Notes under the pieces: model-generated | Database searches by the model: none | Seen by the model: the letters and a program-made list of their open reading frames with translations, nothing else | Told to the model about the DNA's origin: nothing | In this document: piece by piece, positions 17,863 through 26,579 of the stretch | Layout of the letters: each line of letters starts with the position of its first letter | Position numbering within the stretch: position 1 is the first letter of the stretch | Made by a program: the position numbers and the translations under genes | NCBI RefSeq assembly: GCF_004519545.1 | Contig: NZ_SDKM01000018.1 | Coordinates: 1-64,000 of the forward strand | DNA from: Nocardioides guangzhouensis | Lineage (GTDB): Bacteria > Actinomycetota > Actinomycetes > Propionibacteriales > Nocardioidaceae | Direction: 5' to 3' | DNA: 64,000 nt

Positions 17863-18711
17863 ATGACCGCCATGCCCGAGCCGCTGCTGATCACCGTCGC
17901 GCCCACCGGAGCCGAGACCGCCAAGGCGGACTGCCCGCAGCTCCCGACCACCCCCGAGGAGCTCGCCGCGACCGCGGTCGCGTGCCGGGAGGCCGGTGCG
18001 GCGATGATCCACATCCACGTGCGCGACCACGACCACCAGCCGACCCTCGACCTGCCGCTGCTGCGCGAGTGGGTGGCGGCGGTGCGGGAGTCGACCGACC
18101 TGGTCGTCCAGCTCTCGACTGGCGGGTCGGTCCACGACCCGCTCGACACCCGGCTCAAGGTGCTCGACGCCGAGCCGGACTCCTGCAGCCTCACCATGGG
18201 CACCACCAACTTCGGCGACGACGTGTTCATGAACCCGTGGCCGTTCGTGTGCGAGCTCTACCAGCTCTCGCAGGAGCGGGGCGTGGTGCCGGAGTTCGAG
18301 CTGTTCGACCTCGGCCAGGTGCACGCGCTGCACCGGCTGCTCGACACGTTCGGCCTGCCGGCCGGGGGCAAGGTGCACTGCGACCTGGTGATGGGCGTGC
18401 CCGGCGGCATGAACGGCACGGCGGACGCGCTGGTCGCCTCGGTCGCCGCGCTGCCGGCCGCCACCACCTCGTGGTCGGCCACCGGCATCGGCCGCTCCAC
18501 GCTCGCGGTGATGCTCGCCTCGCTCTCCAAGGGCGGCCACCTGCGGGTCGGCATGGAGGACGTGCTCACGATCAGCCGGGGCGTCCCGGTCGAGTCCAAC
18601 GCCCAGCTCGTCGAGCGGGCGGTCGAGGTGGCCCGGGTCGCGCAGCGTACGCCGATGACCCCGGGCGAGGCGCGGACCCTGCTCGGCCTCGACGCGGTCG
18701 CCGCGGGCTGA
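17863..18711 (+). CDS. BKACE family (3-keto-5-aminohexanoate cleavage-like) enzyme
   Basis: A 282-residue Zn-dependent beta-keto acid cleavage enzyme, which splits a beta-keto acid with acetyl-CoA. The first zinc site HIHVRD is at about residues 48-53, and [13 protein letters not shown] residues plus the C-terminal RVGMEDVL motif fit the family. BKACE members act on many beta-keto acids, so the substrate is unknown. ATG 17863 or 17872 can serve as start; GATTCT six bases before 17863 suggests a leaderless transcript. It stands alone. Confidence 0.9.
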   Translation: MTAMPEPLLITVAPTGAETAKADCPQLPTTPEELAATAVACREAGAAMIHIHVRDHDHQPTLDLPLLREWVAAVRESTDLVVQLSTGGSVHDPLDTRLKVLDAEPDSCSLTMGTTNFGDDVFMNPWPFVCELYQLSQERGVVPEFELFDLGQVHALHRLLDTFGLPAGGKVHCDLVMGVPGGMNGTADALVASVAALPAATTSWSATGIGRSTLAVMLASLSKGGHLRVGMEDVLTISRGVPVESNAQLVERAVEVARVAQRTPMTPGEARTLLGLDAVAAG

Positions 18712-18715
18712 GGGC

Positions 18716-19099
18716 TCAGCGGGACGCGGGCTCGAACAGCTCGACCAGGTTCCCCGAGGGGTCGGCGACGAGGACCTGCCGGCCGCCGGGGCCGGAGACC
18801 ACCTCGCTGCGGAAGGGAAGCCCGGCGTCACGCAACCGGTCCACCGCGGCGTCGAAGTCGTCGAGGACCAGGTGGATGCGGTTGCGGCCGGGGCCGGCGC
18901 TGTCCCCGGGTGTCGCGCGGGCGCCGGAGCTGGCGGCGCCGGACAGCAGCAGCCGGAGGGGTCCGCGGACGACGTCGGCGAAGGCCGGCGCCGGATGGCT
19001 GCGGACCGTGAACCCCAGGTGGGTGGTGTAGAACTCGATCGCCGCGTCGACGTCGTCCACCAGGTAGCGGACGCTGGCGAGCTCGGCTTCGGTGCTCAT
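18716..19099 (-). CDS. VOC (glyoxalase-like) protein
   Basis: A 127-residue single VOC unit with two beta-alpha-beta modules: [20 protein letters not shown] and [18 protein letters not shown], ending [12 protein letters not shown]. Candidate metal ligands are His and Glu in these strands. It overlaps the ArsR-ArsC fusion gene by four bases (ATGA), so the two are one operon under the TTACATCAA operator. That context fits small VOC proteins in arsenic operons, some of which are C-As lyases or resistance proteins, but activity is not shown. Confidence 0.88.
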   Translation of the reverse strand: MSTEAELASVRYLVDDVDAAIEFYTTHLGFTVRSHPAPAFADVVRGPLRLLLSGAASSGARATPGDSAGPGRNRIHLVLDDFDAAVDRLRDAGLPFRSEVVSGPGGRQVLVADPSGNLVELFEPASR

Positions 19100-19878
19100 C
19101 TCGGTTCCTTCCTGTCGGGGGTGGGTTCGAGCGTGGGCAGGACGTGGAGCAGGTGCCCGATCCGGGTGTCGATCTCGCGCGCCGCCCGTCGTACGGCGCG
19201 GTCTGCGGCAGGCGCCGGGGTGCCGGCCGGCGCGGGGTCGGCCATGCTCCAGTGGATGCGCCGCGGGTGACCGGGGAGCTCCGGGCAGACCTCGCGGACC
19301 CGGTCGCACAGCGTCACCACGACGTCGAACCCGTGCGTGTCGAGGGCGTCCAGCGCCTGCGGGCTGCGCCCGGAGACATCGATCCCGTAGTCCTCGGCGA
19401 GCACCCGGACGGCGCTCGGGTGGGTGCGCTCGGCGGGGTGGCTGCCCGCGCTGGCGACGTCGACGGCGCCGCCCGTCCGTTCCCGCAGGAGCGCCTCGGC
19501 GACGGGCGATCGCGCGCTGTTGCCGGTGCAGGCGAACAGCACCCGGAGCCGCCGGTCGGGCCTCGGCGCTTCGGGCCGGGCGACGGCCAGCGCCGGGTGC
19601 AGCGAGGCGCCGGTCCCCGCGAGCAGGTCGCGGCAGCGGTCGAGGTCGAGACGGTAGTAGCTGTCGCGACCGTCGAAGCTGCTCCGCCGGGCGGTCACCA
19701 GGTCGGCGTCGCGCAGCAGCCGCAGGTGGTAGGACACGAGGTTCTGCGGCTGCCCGACCAGGTCGACCAGCTCGCGCACGCGGTGGTCCCCGGTGGCGAG
19801 TCCGACGAGGAGCCGCCAGCGCACGGGATGGCCGGCCAGCCGCACGAACGGCGGCGGCGCGGCGGGTGCCTGCCGCAT
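19096..19878 (-). CDS. ArsR repressor fused to a low-molecular-weight-phosphatase arsenate reductase
   Basis: A 260-residue fusion. Residues 1-95 are an ArsR winged helix (HPVRWRLLVGLATGDHRVRELVDLV, then SYHLRLLRDADLV). Residues about 110-245 are a low-molecular-weight protein-phosphatase or arsenate-reductase domain with the P-loop CTGNSARS (CX5R) and a later SMADPAP loop. The repressor part has no obvious adjacent Cys triad, so arsenite sensing is not assured. A perfect 9-6-9 operator lies 10 bp before the start. Fusions of this type are known in actinobacteria. The VOC gene follows with a four-base overlap. No arsenite pump is present nearby. Confidence 0.9.
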   Translation of the reverse strand: MRQAPAAPPPFVRLAGHPVRWRLLVGLATGDHRVRELVDLVGQPQNLVSYHLRLLRDADLVTARRSSFDGRDSYYRLDLDRCRDLLAGTGASLHPALAVARPEAPRPDRRLRVLFACTGNSARSPVAEALLRERTGGAVDVASAGSHPAERTHPSAVRVLAEDYGIDVSGRSPQALDALDTHGFDVVVTLCDRVREVCPELPGHPRRIHWSMADPAPAGTPAPAADRAVRRAAREIDTRIGHLLHVLPTLEPTPDRKEPR

Positions 19879-19887
19879 CCTTCGAAC

Positions 19888-19911
19888 TTACATCAAACCG
19901 GCTTGATGTAA
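19888..19911. promoter_or_regulatory. ArsR-type operator
   Basis: TTACATCAA (19888-19896), six bases, TTGATGTAA (19903-19911): a perfect inverted repeat containing the ATCAA-N6-TTGAT core usual for ArsR repressors. It sits between the LuxR gene stop and the ArsR-ArsC start and should autoregulate the latter. Confidence 0.88.
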
Positions 19912-19915
19912 AGGT

Positions 19916-22771
19916 CTAGGAGGGCGACCCCTCGGTCGCGGTGGCCCAGGCGGCGATCTCCGACCGCCGGCTGACGCCGAGCTTGGCCCGGATGTGCTCG
20001 AGGTGCGAGCCGGCCGTGCGTGCCGTGATCCGCAGCTCCTCGGCGATCTCCCGGTTGGTCAGCCCGCGGGCCACCAGCCGGGCCACCTCGAACTCGCGCT
20101 GGGTGAGCGGCGACCAGGCCTGCGGGGCGTCGTGGTGGTCGAGCCGGGACCCGATCGCGGCCGCCGCCTCCAGCAACGGCGTCGACCCGACCGCGGTCGC
20201 TGCTTCGCGCACCTCCTCGACCAGCGCCGCCGCCTCGGTACGGCGGTTGGACGCGACCGCGCACCGGGCCAGGTCGAGCGCGCACCACTGGCCCTCCCAC
20301 CAGCGCTGACGCGCCGCCCAGTCCGCGCGGGCCCGACCCAGCAGCTCGCGCGCCTTCCCGGTGCGGCCCGCGGCCAGCTGGATGAGGCCGGCCGCGTGGT
20401 CGACGGCGGGCAGGGTGCCGGGCACGCCGCGGGCGACGAGGTCGGCGGAGACCCGATCGGCCCACTCCTGCGCCCCGGACGGGTCCTGCGCAGCGAGTCG
20501 GGCCCGGGTGCCGGTGACCAGGAAGGGGAACAGGTTGGCCGCCTCGAGGATCTCGTGCGAGGCGTCGAACCCGGCCCCGGTCAGCGTGACCGCCGCGGCC
20601 GCGTCACCGGTCAGCACCGCGATCTCCGCCAGTCCCCACAGGGCGGGGGAGAAGCGCTGCAGCTCCCGCATGTCCTCCCCGGACGCCCGGGCCTCGCCCA
20701 GCGCGGTCACCGCGGCGTCGTACCGACCGCGGCCGAGGGCCACGAAGCCGAGCGCGTGCAACGCAATGATCCGGGTCGTGATGCCGCCCTCGTCGTCGGC
20801 GAGCAGCTGCTGCGCCTCGACCACCGCGGCGTCCCACCGGCCTCGGCACCACCACACGTGCGCCTGGTGGCTGGCCATGTAGTGCCGGTGGTTCCACTGC
20901 TGCGTGCGTGCGGCGTACTCCACGCCCTCGGACAGCCAGCGCTCCGCCCGGTCGTACTCCACCAGCGTCGACGCCGACGACCCGAGCATCCGGTAGCCGC
21001 GGGCCGCCTCCGCCTCCAGCCCCAGCTCGCGGGCCGCCCGGGTGGCCTCCTCCAGCCGGCCCCAGCCGTCCCGGCCCGCGAACACCTCCACCGTTCCTGC
21101 CGTGATCACCGTGTCCAGCCGGGCCTGCTCGTCCTGCAACGCGACCGCCTCCAGCGCGGTCTCGGCGGCCCGGAGCGCCTCGTCGAGCCGGTCGTCGACG
21201 AGGTACGCCGCCGCCTCGCCAGCCAGCAGGTCCGCCCGGACCCGCTGCGCCTCCGGCTCGTCCCTCCCCTCGACCGTGCGCAGGGCCGCCCGCAGCAGCG
21301 CCACCCGGTCCTCCAGCGGGTCGCCGAGCAGGTGCCGGACGGCGACCAGCCGGGCGACCAGCGCCGCCGCGCCGACCGGGTCGCCGGCCGCCGTACGCAG
21401 GCGCCGCGCCTCCTCGAAGTCCTCCGCGGCCCGGGCGTTGTGGTCGGTCGCCGCCGCCTCGACGGCCCGGCGGGCGAGCAGGTCCGCGCGGCGCGGGTCG
21501 TCGGGGGCGCGCAGGCAGCGCACGGCCCGGTTGAGCAGGTCGAGGGCGTCCTGGTGCGCCGACAGCGTGCTGGCGCGTAGCGCGGCGGCCGATGCGGCGT
21601 CCACCGCCTCGTCGTACTGCCCGGCCTCCTCGTGGTGCGCGGACCGGTAGGCGTCGCCGCCGAGCTGGCCGCGACGCCGGGCCACGTCGGCGACCCGGGC
21701 GTGCAGGGCGCGGCGTAGCGCCCGCGGCGCGACGCCCTCGACGGCGTCGCGGATCAGCGCGTGGCGGAAGCCGAACCAGCCCGGCGCCTCCTCGACCACC
21801 AGGTGCCGGTCGACCAGCTCGTCGAGGCCGGCCGCCGCCGGGTCGTGGGAGGTGCCGGCGACCTCGGCCAGCAGGTCCAGGTCACAGCTGCGGCGTACGA
21901 CGGCCGCGGCGACCGCGATGTCCCGGGCCGGCGGCGACAGCGCGTCGAACCGCTGCTGCACCGCTTCGGCCAGGGTCTCGGGCACGTAGCGCGACGACGG
22001 CGTCAGCCGGCCCTGCGTGGCGGCGTTCACCAGCTCCTCCACGTGCAGCGGCACCCCGCCGGAGCGCCGCTGGACCAGCTCGATCAGCCGGCGCGAGGGG
22101 GCTCCCCCGGGCACCAGGTCGCGGACCATCTGCGCTCCCTGGCCCCGGTCGAGGGCGGGCACGTGCAGCTCCTGGGCGAGGCGCTGCAGCAGGACCCGGG
22201 ATCGCCAGGCGCGGGCCGGGGAGTCCTGGTGGAGCTCGTCGGTGCGCAGCGTGCCGACCACACACATCGGCAGGTCCGGGAGGCGCCGCGCGAGGTGCCC
22301 GACGATCTCGAGGCTCAGCTCGTCACACCAGTGCAGGTCCTCCAGCGAGAGCAGCGCCGGCCCGTTGGCGAGCGCGGCCAGCCGCTCGACCGCGTCGAGC
22401 ACCAGCAGGCGGCGGCGCCGGTGGGCGTCGCCGGTGGACGAGGCGCCCACGTCGACCAGGTCCGCGACCAGGTCCCGCCCGCGCGCGGCCACCTCCGTGC
22501 TCTCCGAGCGGGCCATCGCGTGCCCGAGCTCGAGCAGCAAGCCGGCGGAGAGCTCCACGTCCTGCGGGAAGGCGGCGGCCGACCACAGCGCGAACCCCTG
22601 CTCCCCGGCCCGTTCCTGCAGCGCCTGCAGCAGCCGGGTCTTGCCGATCCCGGCCTCCCCGGAGACCAGGACCAGACCACCGGCTCCGTCGAGCGCGGCC
22701 GTGAGGCGCTGCCCGGCGAGGGCGAGGAGCTCGTCCCTCCCGCGGATCACCTGGGTACGCCTGTCGTCCAC
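19916..22771 (-). CDS. Large LuxR-family (LAL) ATP-dependent regulator
   Basis: A 951-residue regulator. An N-terminal AAA/STAND ATPase contains the Walker A GEAGIGKTRLL and the Walker B-type LLSLEDLHW, a long TPR-like middle follows, and a LuxR helix-turn-helix ends the chain (LTQREFEVARLVARGLTNRE to SHLEHIRAKLGV). Such proteins bind ATP and an unknown inducer before activating nearby genes. It is divergent from the FAD enzyme and OsmC genes (132-bp gap), its likely targets. Its stop lies four bases from the ArsR operator. Confidence 0.92.
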   Translation of the reverse strand: MDDRRTQVIRGRDELLALAGQRLTAALDGAGGLVLVSGEAGIGKTRLLQALQERAGEQGFALWSAAAFPQDVELSAGLLLELGHAMARSESTEVAARGRDLVADLVDVGASSTGDAHRRRRLLVLDAVERLAALANGPALLSLEDLHWCDELSLEIVGHLARRLPDLPMCVVGTLRTDELHQDSPARAWRSRVLLQRLAQELHVPALDRGQGAQMVRDLVPGGAPSRRLIELVQRRSGGVPLHVEELVNAATQGRLTPSSRYVPETLAEAVQQRFDALSPPARDIAVAAAVVRRSCDLDLLAEVAGTSHDPAAAGLDELVDRHLVVEEAPGWFGFRHALIRDAVEGVAPRALRRALHARVADVARRRGQLGGDAYRSAHHEEAGQYDEAVDAASAAALRASTLSAHQDALDLLNRAVRCLRAPDDPRRADLLARRAVEAAATDHNARAAEDFEEARRLRTAAGDPVGAAALVARLVAVRHLLGDPLEDRVALLRAALRTVEGRDEPEAQRVRADLLAGEAAAYLVDDRLDEALRAAETALEAVALQDEQARLDTVITAGTVEVFAGRDGWGRLEEATRAARELGLEAEAARGYRMLGSSASTLVEYDRAERWLSEGVEYAARTQQWNHRHYMASHQAHVWWCRGRWDAAVVEAQQLLADDEGGITTRIIALHALGFVALGRGRYDAAVTALGEARASGEDMRELQRFSPALWGLAEIAVLTGDAAAAVTLTGAGFDASHEILEAANLFPFLVTGTRARLAAQDPSGAQEWADRVSADLVARGVPGTLPAVDHAAGLIQLAAGRTGKARELLGRARADWAARQRWWEGQWCALDLARCAVASNRRTEAAALVEEVREAATAVGSTPLLEAAAAIGSRLDHHDAPQAWSPLTQREFEVARLVARGLTNREIAEELRITARTAGSHLEHIRAKLGVSRRSEIAAWATATEGSPS

Positions 22772-22903
22772 CCGCTGCCGCCCGTCTCACCGACATCGGC
22801 GACCGAGAAGCACCCGCCTTGTCGGGCATTCGACCGATGACCGTTGCGTGGCGCTCCCGGAGTCTGGACCCCGTCCTCACGGAAGCCAGCAAGGAGCCCT
22901 CCC

Positions 22904-24154
22904 ATGGCAAGGTACCTCGACCGCGACCCCTACCTCACCAGTTCGGGGCCCGGACGCGCGCTCGGACCCCTGCGCAGCCACCACGACGTCGTGGTCGTCG
23001 GCGCCCGCTGCGCCGGCGCAGCGACGGCGCGGCTGCTGGCCAGGGCCGGCCACGACGTGGTCATGGTCGACCGGTCCCGGCCCTCGCGCGACACCAGCTC
23101 GACCCACTCGCTGTCGCGGGGCGGCGTCGTGCAGCTGGCCCGCTGGGGCCTGCTCAACCGGGTGGTCGCGAGCGGCGCTCCGGAGATCCGGACGGTCACC
23201 TTCCACCATGACGGCGAGGTCGCGACGCACACGATCAAGGACCGGGCCGGGGTCGACTTCGTGGTCGCCCCGCGGCGCTACGTCCTCGACGAGCTGCTCG
23301 CCAACGCCGCGGTCGCGGCCGGCGCCCGGCTGATCACCGACACAGTCGTGACCGGGCTGGTGCACGACGCGGACGGCCGCGTGACCGGCGTACGGTCCCG
23401 TGACGCCGACGGGACCGAGCGCGAGCTGACCGCCCGCCTGGTGATCGGCGCGGACGGCGTCCGGTCGCCGGTCGCGCGGTACGTCGACGCGGAGGTCACC
23501 GAGCGCTACGGCCCGACCGGGTCCTGCTTCTACACCTACGTCGGCGGGGTGCCGTGGGACGGCATCGAGCTGCACGTCGCCGAGAACGCGTTCGCCGGGG
23601 TCTTCCCGACGCACAACGACGAGGCCTGCGTCTGGCTGATCCGGCCGTTCGACGACATGCGGCCGGTGATCGAGGCGGGGTCCCACCGGACCGACGCCTG
23701 GCTCGACCAGCTGGACCGGACCGTGCCCGGCCTGGCCGGCCGGGTGCGCGGCGGGACGTTCGGGGAGCGGCTGCGCGGCTACGCCGGGCTGCCCAACCAC
23801 GTGAAGCGCCCGTACGGCGCCGGGTGGGCGCTGGTCGGCGACGCCGGCTACCACCGGGACCCGATCACCGGCCACGGCATCACCGACGCGTTCCGGGACG
23901 CCGAGCTGGTCTCCGAGGCCGCCGACGCGGTGCTGCGCGGCACGGACGAGGACGAGGCCATGTCCCGCTACGAGAGCCAGCGGAACGCGGCGATCGAGCT
24001 GACCTTCGGCCTGACCCGGGCCCTGGGCGCCTTCCCGGAGCCGACGGACTTCCTCGAGACCCAGACCCGGCTCAGCAAGGCCCTCGACGCCGAGGCCCTG
24101 GCCCTGGCCGCCCGCCCCGTCCCCGGGTACGCCGGCCGGCGACCGGCCGCCTGA
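22904..24154 (+). CDS. FAD-dependent oxidoreductase (geranylgeranyl-reductase/hydroxylase-like)
   Basis: A 416-residue flavoprotein of the PHBH/UbiH-geranylgeranyl reductase superfamily. The dinucleotide motif VVVVGARCAGAATARLLARA is at residues about 27-46, and the second FAD motif is GDAGYHRDPITGHGI near residue 310. LVIGADGVRSPVA marks the DG segment. The GxRxAG-type loop suggests a hydroxylase or reductase on an aromatic or lipid substrate, not identifiable here. The start ATG 22904 follows AAGGAG; an earlier in-frame codon lacks a ribosome site. It forms an operon with the OsmC gene, opposite the LuxR regulator. Confidence 0.88.
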   Translation: MARYLDRDPYLTSSGPGRALGPLRSHHDVVVVGARCAGAATARLLARAGHDVVMVDRSRPSRDTSSTHSLSRGGVVQLARWGLLNRVVASGAPEIRTVTFHHDGEVATHTIKDRAGVDFVVAPRRYVLDELLANAAVAAGARLITDTVVTGLVHDADGRVTGVRSRDADGTERELTARLVIGADGVRSPVARYVDAEVTERYGPTGSCFYTYVGGVPWDGIELHVAENAFAGVFPTHNDEACVWLIRPFDDMRPVIEAGSHRTDAWLDQLDRTVPGLAGRVRGGTFGERLRGYAGLPNHVKRPYGAGWALVGDAGYHRDPITGHGITDAFRDAELVSEAADAVLRGTDEDEAMSRYESQRNAAIELTFGLTRALGAFPEPTDFLETQTRLSKALDAEALALAARPVPGYAGRRPAA

Positions 24155-24213
24155 CCGCCCCCACCCCGACCCACACACCAGGGAAACCACCCACCACAAC
24201 GAAAGGGACAGTC

Positions 24214-24780
24214 ATGTCCATCACGCAGGAGAACCACGTCAACGGTGTCGACACCGCCACCCTCTTCGCGACCATCGGGGCGGTGAAGGAGCAGCCCGAG
24301 CTGGCCGCCTTCCGGTTCCGGACCGCGCACCGCTGGGTCAACGGCACCCAGAGCGAGGCCCGGTTCCCGGGCTTCTACGGTGCCGGGCAGGAGCACACCC
24401 ACCAGCACGACACCGTGATCACGGCCGACCACCCGGTCGTGCTCGTCGGCAACGACAACGGCCCCACCCCGGCGGAGCTGCTGCTCAACGCGCTGGGCGC
24501 CTGCCTGACCGCGGGGATCGGCAACATCGCCTCCGCCCGCGGCATCGAGCTCCACGGGGTTCGCTGCACCGTCGAGGGCGACATCGACCTCCGCGGCATC
24601 CTCGGCATCGACGACGTGGTCCGGAACGGGTTCGACAACATCCGCGTCGTGTTCTCCGTCGAGGGCGACGCCGAGGCGGAGCAGCTGGCCGAGCTGGTCG
24701 CCCAGTCGCGGGCCCGATCGGCGGTCTTCGACGTGGTCAGTCACGGCACCGACGTCACGGTCGAGGTCGCCGGCCGCTGA
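24214..24780 (+). CDS. OsmC/Ohr family protein
   Basis: A 188-residue OsmC-fold protein. The peroxidatic Cys would be in LLNALGACLTAGI; the second Cys, in GVRCTVEGDIDLRGILG, matches the resolving position. OsmC proteins reduce organic hydroperoxides, though many of this longer subgroup have unknown substrates. It lies 59 bp after the flavin enzyme and ends at a strong terminator, so the pair forms a two-gene operon that may protect against or use peroxidised substrates. Confidence 0.9.
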   Translation: MSITQENHVNGVDTATLFATIGAVKEQPELAAFRFRTAHRWVNGTQSEARFPGFYGAGQEHTHQHDTVITADHPVVLVGNDNGPTPAELLLNALGACLTAGIGNIASARGIELHGVRCTVEGDIDLRGILGIDDVVRNGFDNIRVVFSVEGDAEAEQLAELVAQSRARSAVFDVVSHGTDVTVEVAGR

Positions 24781-24806
24781 CCCGCCGGTCCCGACGTACG
24801 ACGGCA

Positions 24807-24832
24807 CCGGGGGCCGGCTCGGCGGCCCCCGG
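24807..24832 (+). terminator. Terminator after the OsmC gene
   Basis: CCGGGGGCCG (24807-24816) pairs with CGGCCCCCGG (24823-24832) with a six-base loop; no T-run follows. Confidence 0.75.
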
Positions 24833-24877
24833 ACCACTGCGTCCCCCGCGTCAGGGGTGCGGTCGCACACTGGACCC

Positions 24878-25219
24878 ATGGTCGAGGTCGACGGCGAGCA
24901 GTTCGAGGCGATGGTCACCGAGGCCCTCGACGGGCTGCCGCCGGAGCTCGGGAAGCTGATGAGCAACGTGGCCGTCACCGTGGAGCACGGGCCGGGACCG
25001 CGAGGCCTGCTCGGGCTCTACCAGGGGATCCCGCTGACCCGCCGTACGACGAGCTACGGGGGCGTCCTGCCCGACCGGATCACGATCTACCGTCGCGCGA
25101 TCTGTGCGGTCTCGCGCAGCGACGAGGAGGTCGTCGAGCAGGTCCGCCGTACCGTCGTCCACGAGGTCGGCCACCACTTCGGCATCTCCGACGCGCGGCT
25201 GCGCGAGCTCGGGTGGTGA
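24878..25219 (+). CDS. Minimal zincin-like metallopeptidase
   Basis: A 113-residue member of the small zincin family (PF06262 type). The zinc motif HEVGHHFGISD (HExxH plus downstream Asp) lies near residue 97-107. These proteins have a compact minimal fold and no well-defined substrate. The start is ATG 24878, six bases after a CACACT element; a GTG seven codons earlier is possible. It is convergent with the DsrE-like gene and stands alone. Confidence 0.88.
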   Translation: MVEVDGEQFEAMVTEALDGLPPELGKLMSNVAVTVEHGPGPRGLLGLYQGIPLTRRTTSYGGVLPDRITIYRRAICAVSRSDEEVVEQVRRTVVHEVGHHFGISDARLRELGW

Positions 25220-25248
25220 CGGCGCGGGGACGGGGTGACACGGCGCCG

Positions 25249-25608
25249 TCAGTAGACGAGCGCCTGCACCCCCTCGCCGAGCACCTCCTCGGCGAACACC
25301 GCGGCGCCGGCGATCCGGACCCCGCCGAGGACATCGGCGGCGGTGATCCCGCGCCGGTCGGCGCACTGGGTGCACAGCGTCACCTGTCCCGACGCGAGCA
25401 CGGTGCCGAGCAGGTCGGCCAGCGGCATCGCCAGCGGCAGCGAGAACTCCTCGGCCCGCCCCGGCACCGCGAACCACGCCGCCTCGCCGGTCAGCCAGAG
25501 CCCCACGTCGGCCCCCGACGCCGCGGCGGTCGCGGCGACCGTGAACGCCTGGTTGCAGCGCTCCGGGTCGTCGGCGCCGCAGGTGACCTTGACCAGCAGT
25601 CTCCGCAT
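25249..25608 (-). CDS. DsrE-family protein
   Basis: A 119-residue DsrE/F-like protein. It begins MRRLLVKVTCGADDPERCNQ and has the fold's nucleotide-like segment GADVGLWLTGEAAWF. Cysteines are present at VTCGADDPERC and in LCTQCADRRG. DsrE-like proteins often relay sulfur through Cys; the CTQC pair is suggestive, and sulfur genes are nearby. It is divergent from the FABP-like gene across 34 bp. Confidence 0.8.
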   Translation of the reverse strand: MRRLLVKVTCGADDPERCNQAFTVAATAAASGADVGLWLTGEAAWFAVPGRAEEFSLPLAMPLADLLGTVLASGQVTLCTQCADRRGITAADVLGGVRIAGAAVFAEEVLGEGVQALVY

Positions 25609-25642
25609 GGGCCGACAGTAGCCACGGCCTAGACTGCCCGCC

Positions 25643-26143
25643 ATGCCGTTCCAGATCCCTGACAACATCCACCCGAGCTGCGCGCCGCTGGCGTGGCTGC
25701 TCGGCACCTGGCGCGGCAACGGCCAGGGGGACTACCCGACGATCGACGGCTTCAAGTTCGGCCAGGAGATGCTGTTCCAGCAGGACGGCCGCCCGTTCAT
25801 CCACTACATGAGCCGCGCCTGGATCGAGGACGACGAGGGCAACGTGGTCCGCGAGGCCGCACAGGAGACCGGGTTCCTGCGCCCGCAGGAGGACCGCACC
25901 CTCGAGGTGGTGCTCGCCCACAACCTCGGCTTCGTCGAGGTCTGGCACGGCGAGATCCACGCCGACCAGCCGCGGTTCGAGATCGTCACCGACGCGATCG
26001 CCCGTACCGGCACCGCCAAGGAGTACACCGGCGGCAAGCGCCTCTACGGGTACGTCGAGGGCGACCTGCTCTACGCCTACGACATGGCCGCGATGGGCCA
26101 GCCTCTCCAGCCGCACCTGTGGGCCCGGCTCCAGCGGCAGTGA
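25643..26143 (+). CDS. FABP-like/nitrobindin-type beta-barrel protein
   Basis: A 166-residue protein with the GXWXGXG motif in LLGTWRGNGQGDYPTI, typical of the nitrobindin/Rv0813c family. These proteins form a ten-stranded barrel binding haem or fatty-acid-like ligands. A C-terminal His (QPHLWARL) fits the haem-proximal position in the haem-binding members. TAGACT (25630-25635), seven bases before the ATG, indicates a leaderless start. The Fur gene follows after 16 bp. In M. tuberculosis this gene neighbours sseC2, as it does within 10 kb here. Confidence 0.9.
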   Translation: MPFQIPDNIHPSCAPLAWLLGTWRGNGQGDYPTIDGFKFGQEMLFQQDGRPFIHYMSRAWIEDDEGNVVREAAQETGFLRPQEDRTLEVVLAHNLGFVEVWHGEIHADQPRFEIVTDAIARTGTAKEYTGGKRLYGYVEGDLLYAYDMAAMGQPLQPHLWARLQRQ

Positions 26144-26159
26144 CCCCGCCGGCAGCACC

Positions 26160-26579
26160 ATGAGCGACTTCGCCGAACGGCTCCGCAGCAGCGGCAAGCG
26201 GCTGACCCCGCAGCGCGAGCTGATCCTGCGCGCCGTCGACTCCCTCGGCCACGCCACCCCCGACGAGGTGCTGACCGAGGTGCGCAAGCAGTCCAGCGCG
26301 GTGAACATCTCGACCGTCTACCGCACGCTCGAGGTGCTCGAGGAGCTCGGGCTGGTCAAGCATGCGCACCTCTCCGACCGCGCCCCGACGTACCACTCGG
26401 TGGGCGGCCACGAGCACTTCCACCTGGTCTGCCGGAATTGTCACCGGGTGATCTCGGTTGACGCAGGTGTACTCGACCCGTTGCTGGAGCGGCTGCGGAC
26501 CGACGAGGGCTTCACCGCCGACGTCGGTCACCTGACCGTCTTCGGCCGGTGCGACCAGTGTGAGGAGATCGACGCATGA
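26160..26579 (+). CDS. Fur-family metalloregulator
   Basis: A 139-residue ferric-uptake-type regulator. The DNA-binding helix is VNISTVYRTLEVLEELGLV. The metal site HEHFHLVCRNC and the C-terminal CDQC give two CxxC pairs for structural zinc. Whether it responds to iron, zinc or peroxide cannot be told. It starts 16 bp after the FABP-like gene and overlaps the YgfZ gene by four bases, so it belongs to a three- or four-gene operon. Confidence 0.93.
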   Translation: MSDFAERLRSSGKRLTPQRELILRAVDSLGHATPDEVLTEVRKQSSAVNISTVYRTLEVLEELGLVKHAHLSDRAPTYHSVGGHEHFHLVCRNCHRVISVDAGVLDPLLERLRTDEGFTADVGHLTVFGRCDQCEEIDA

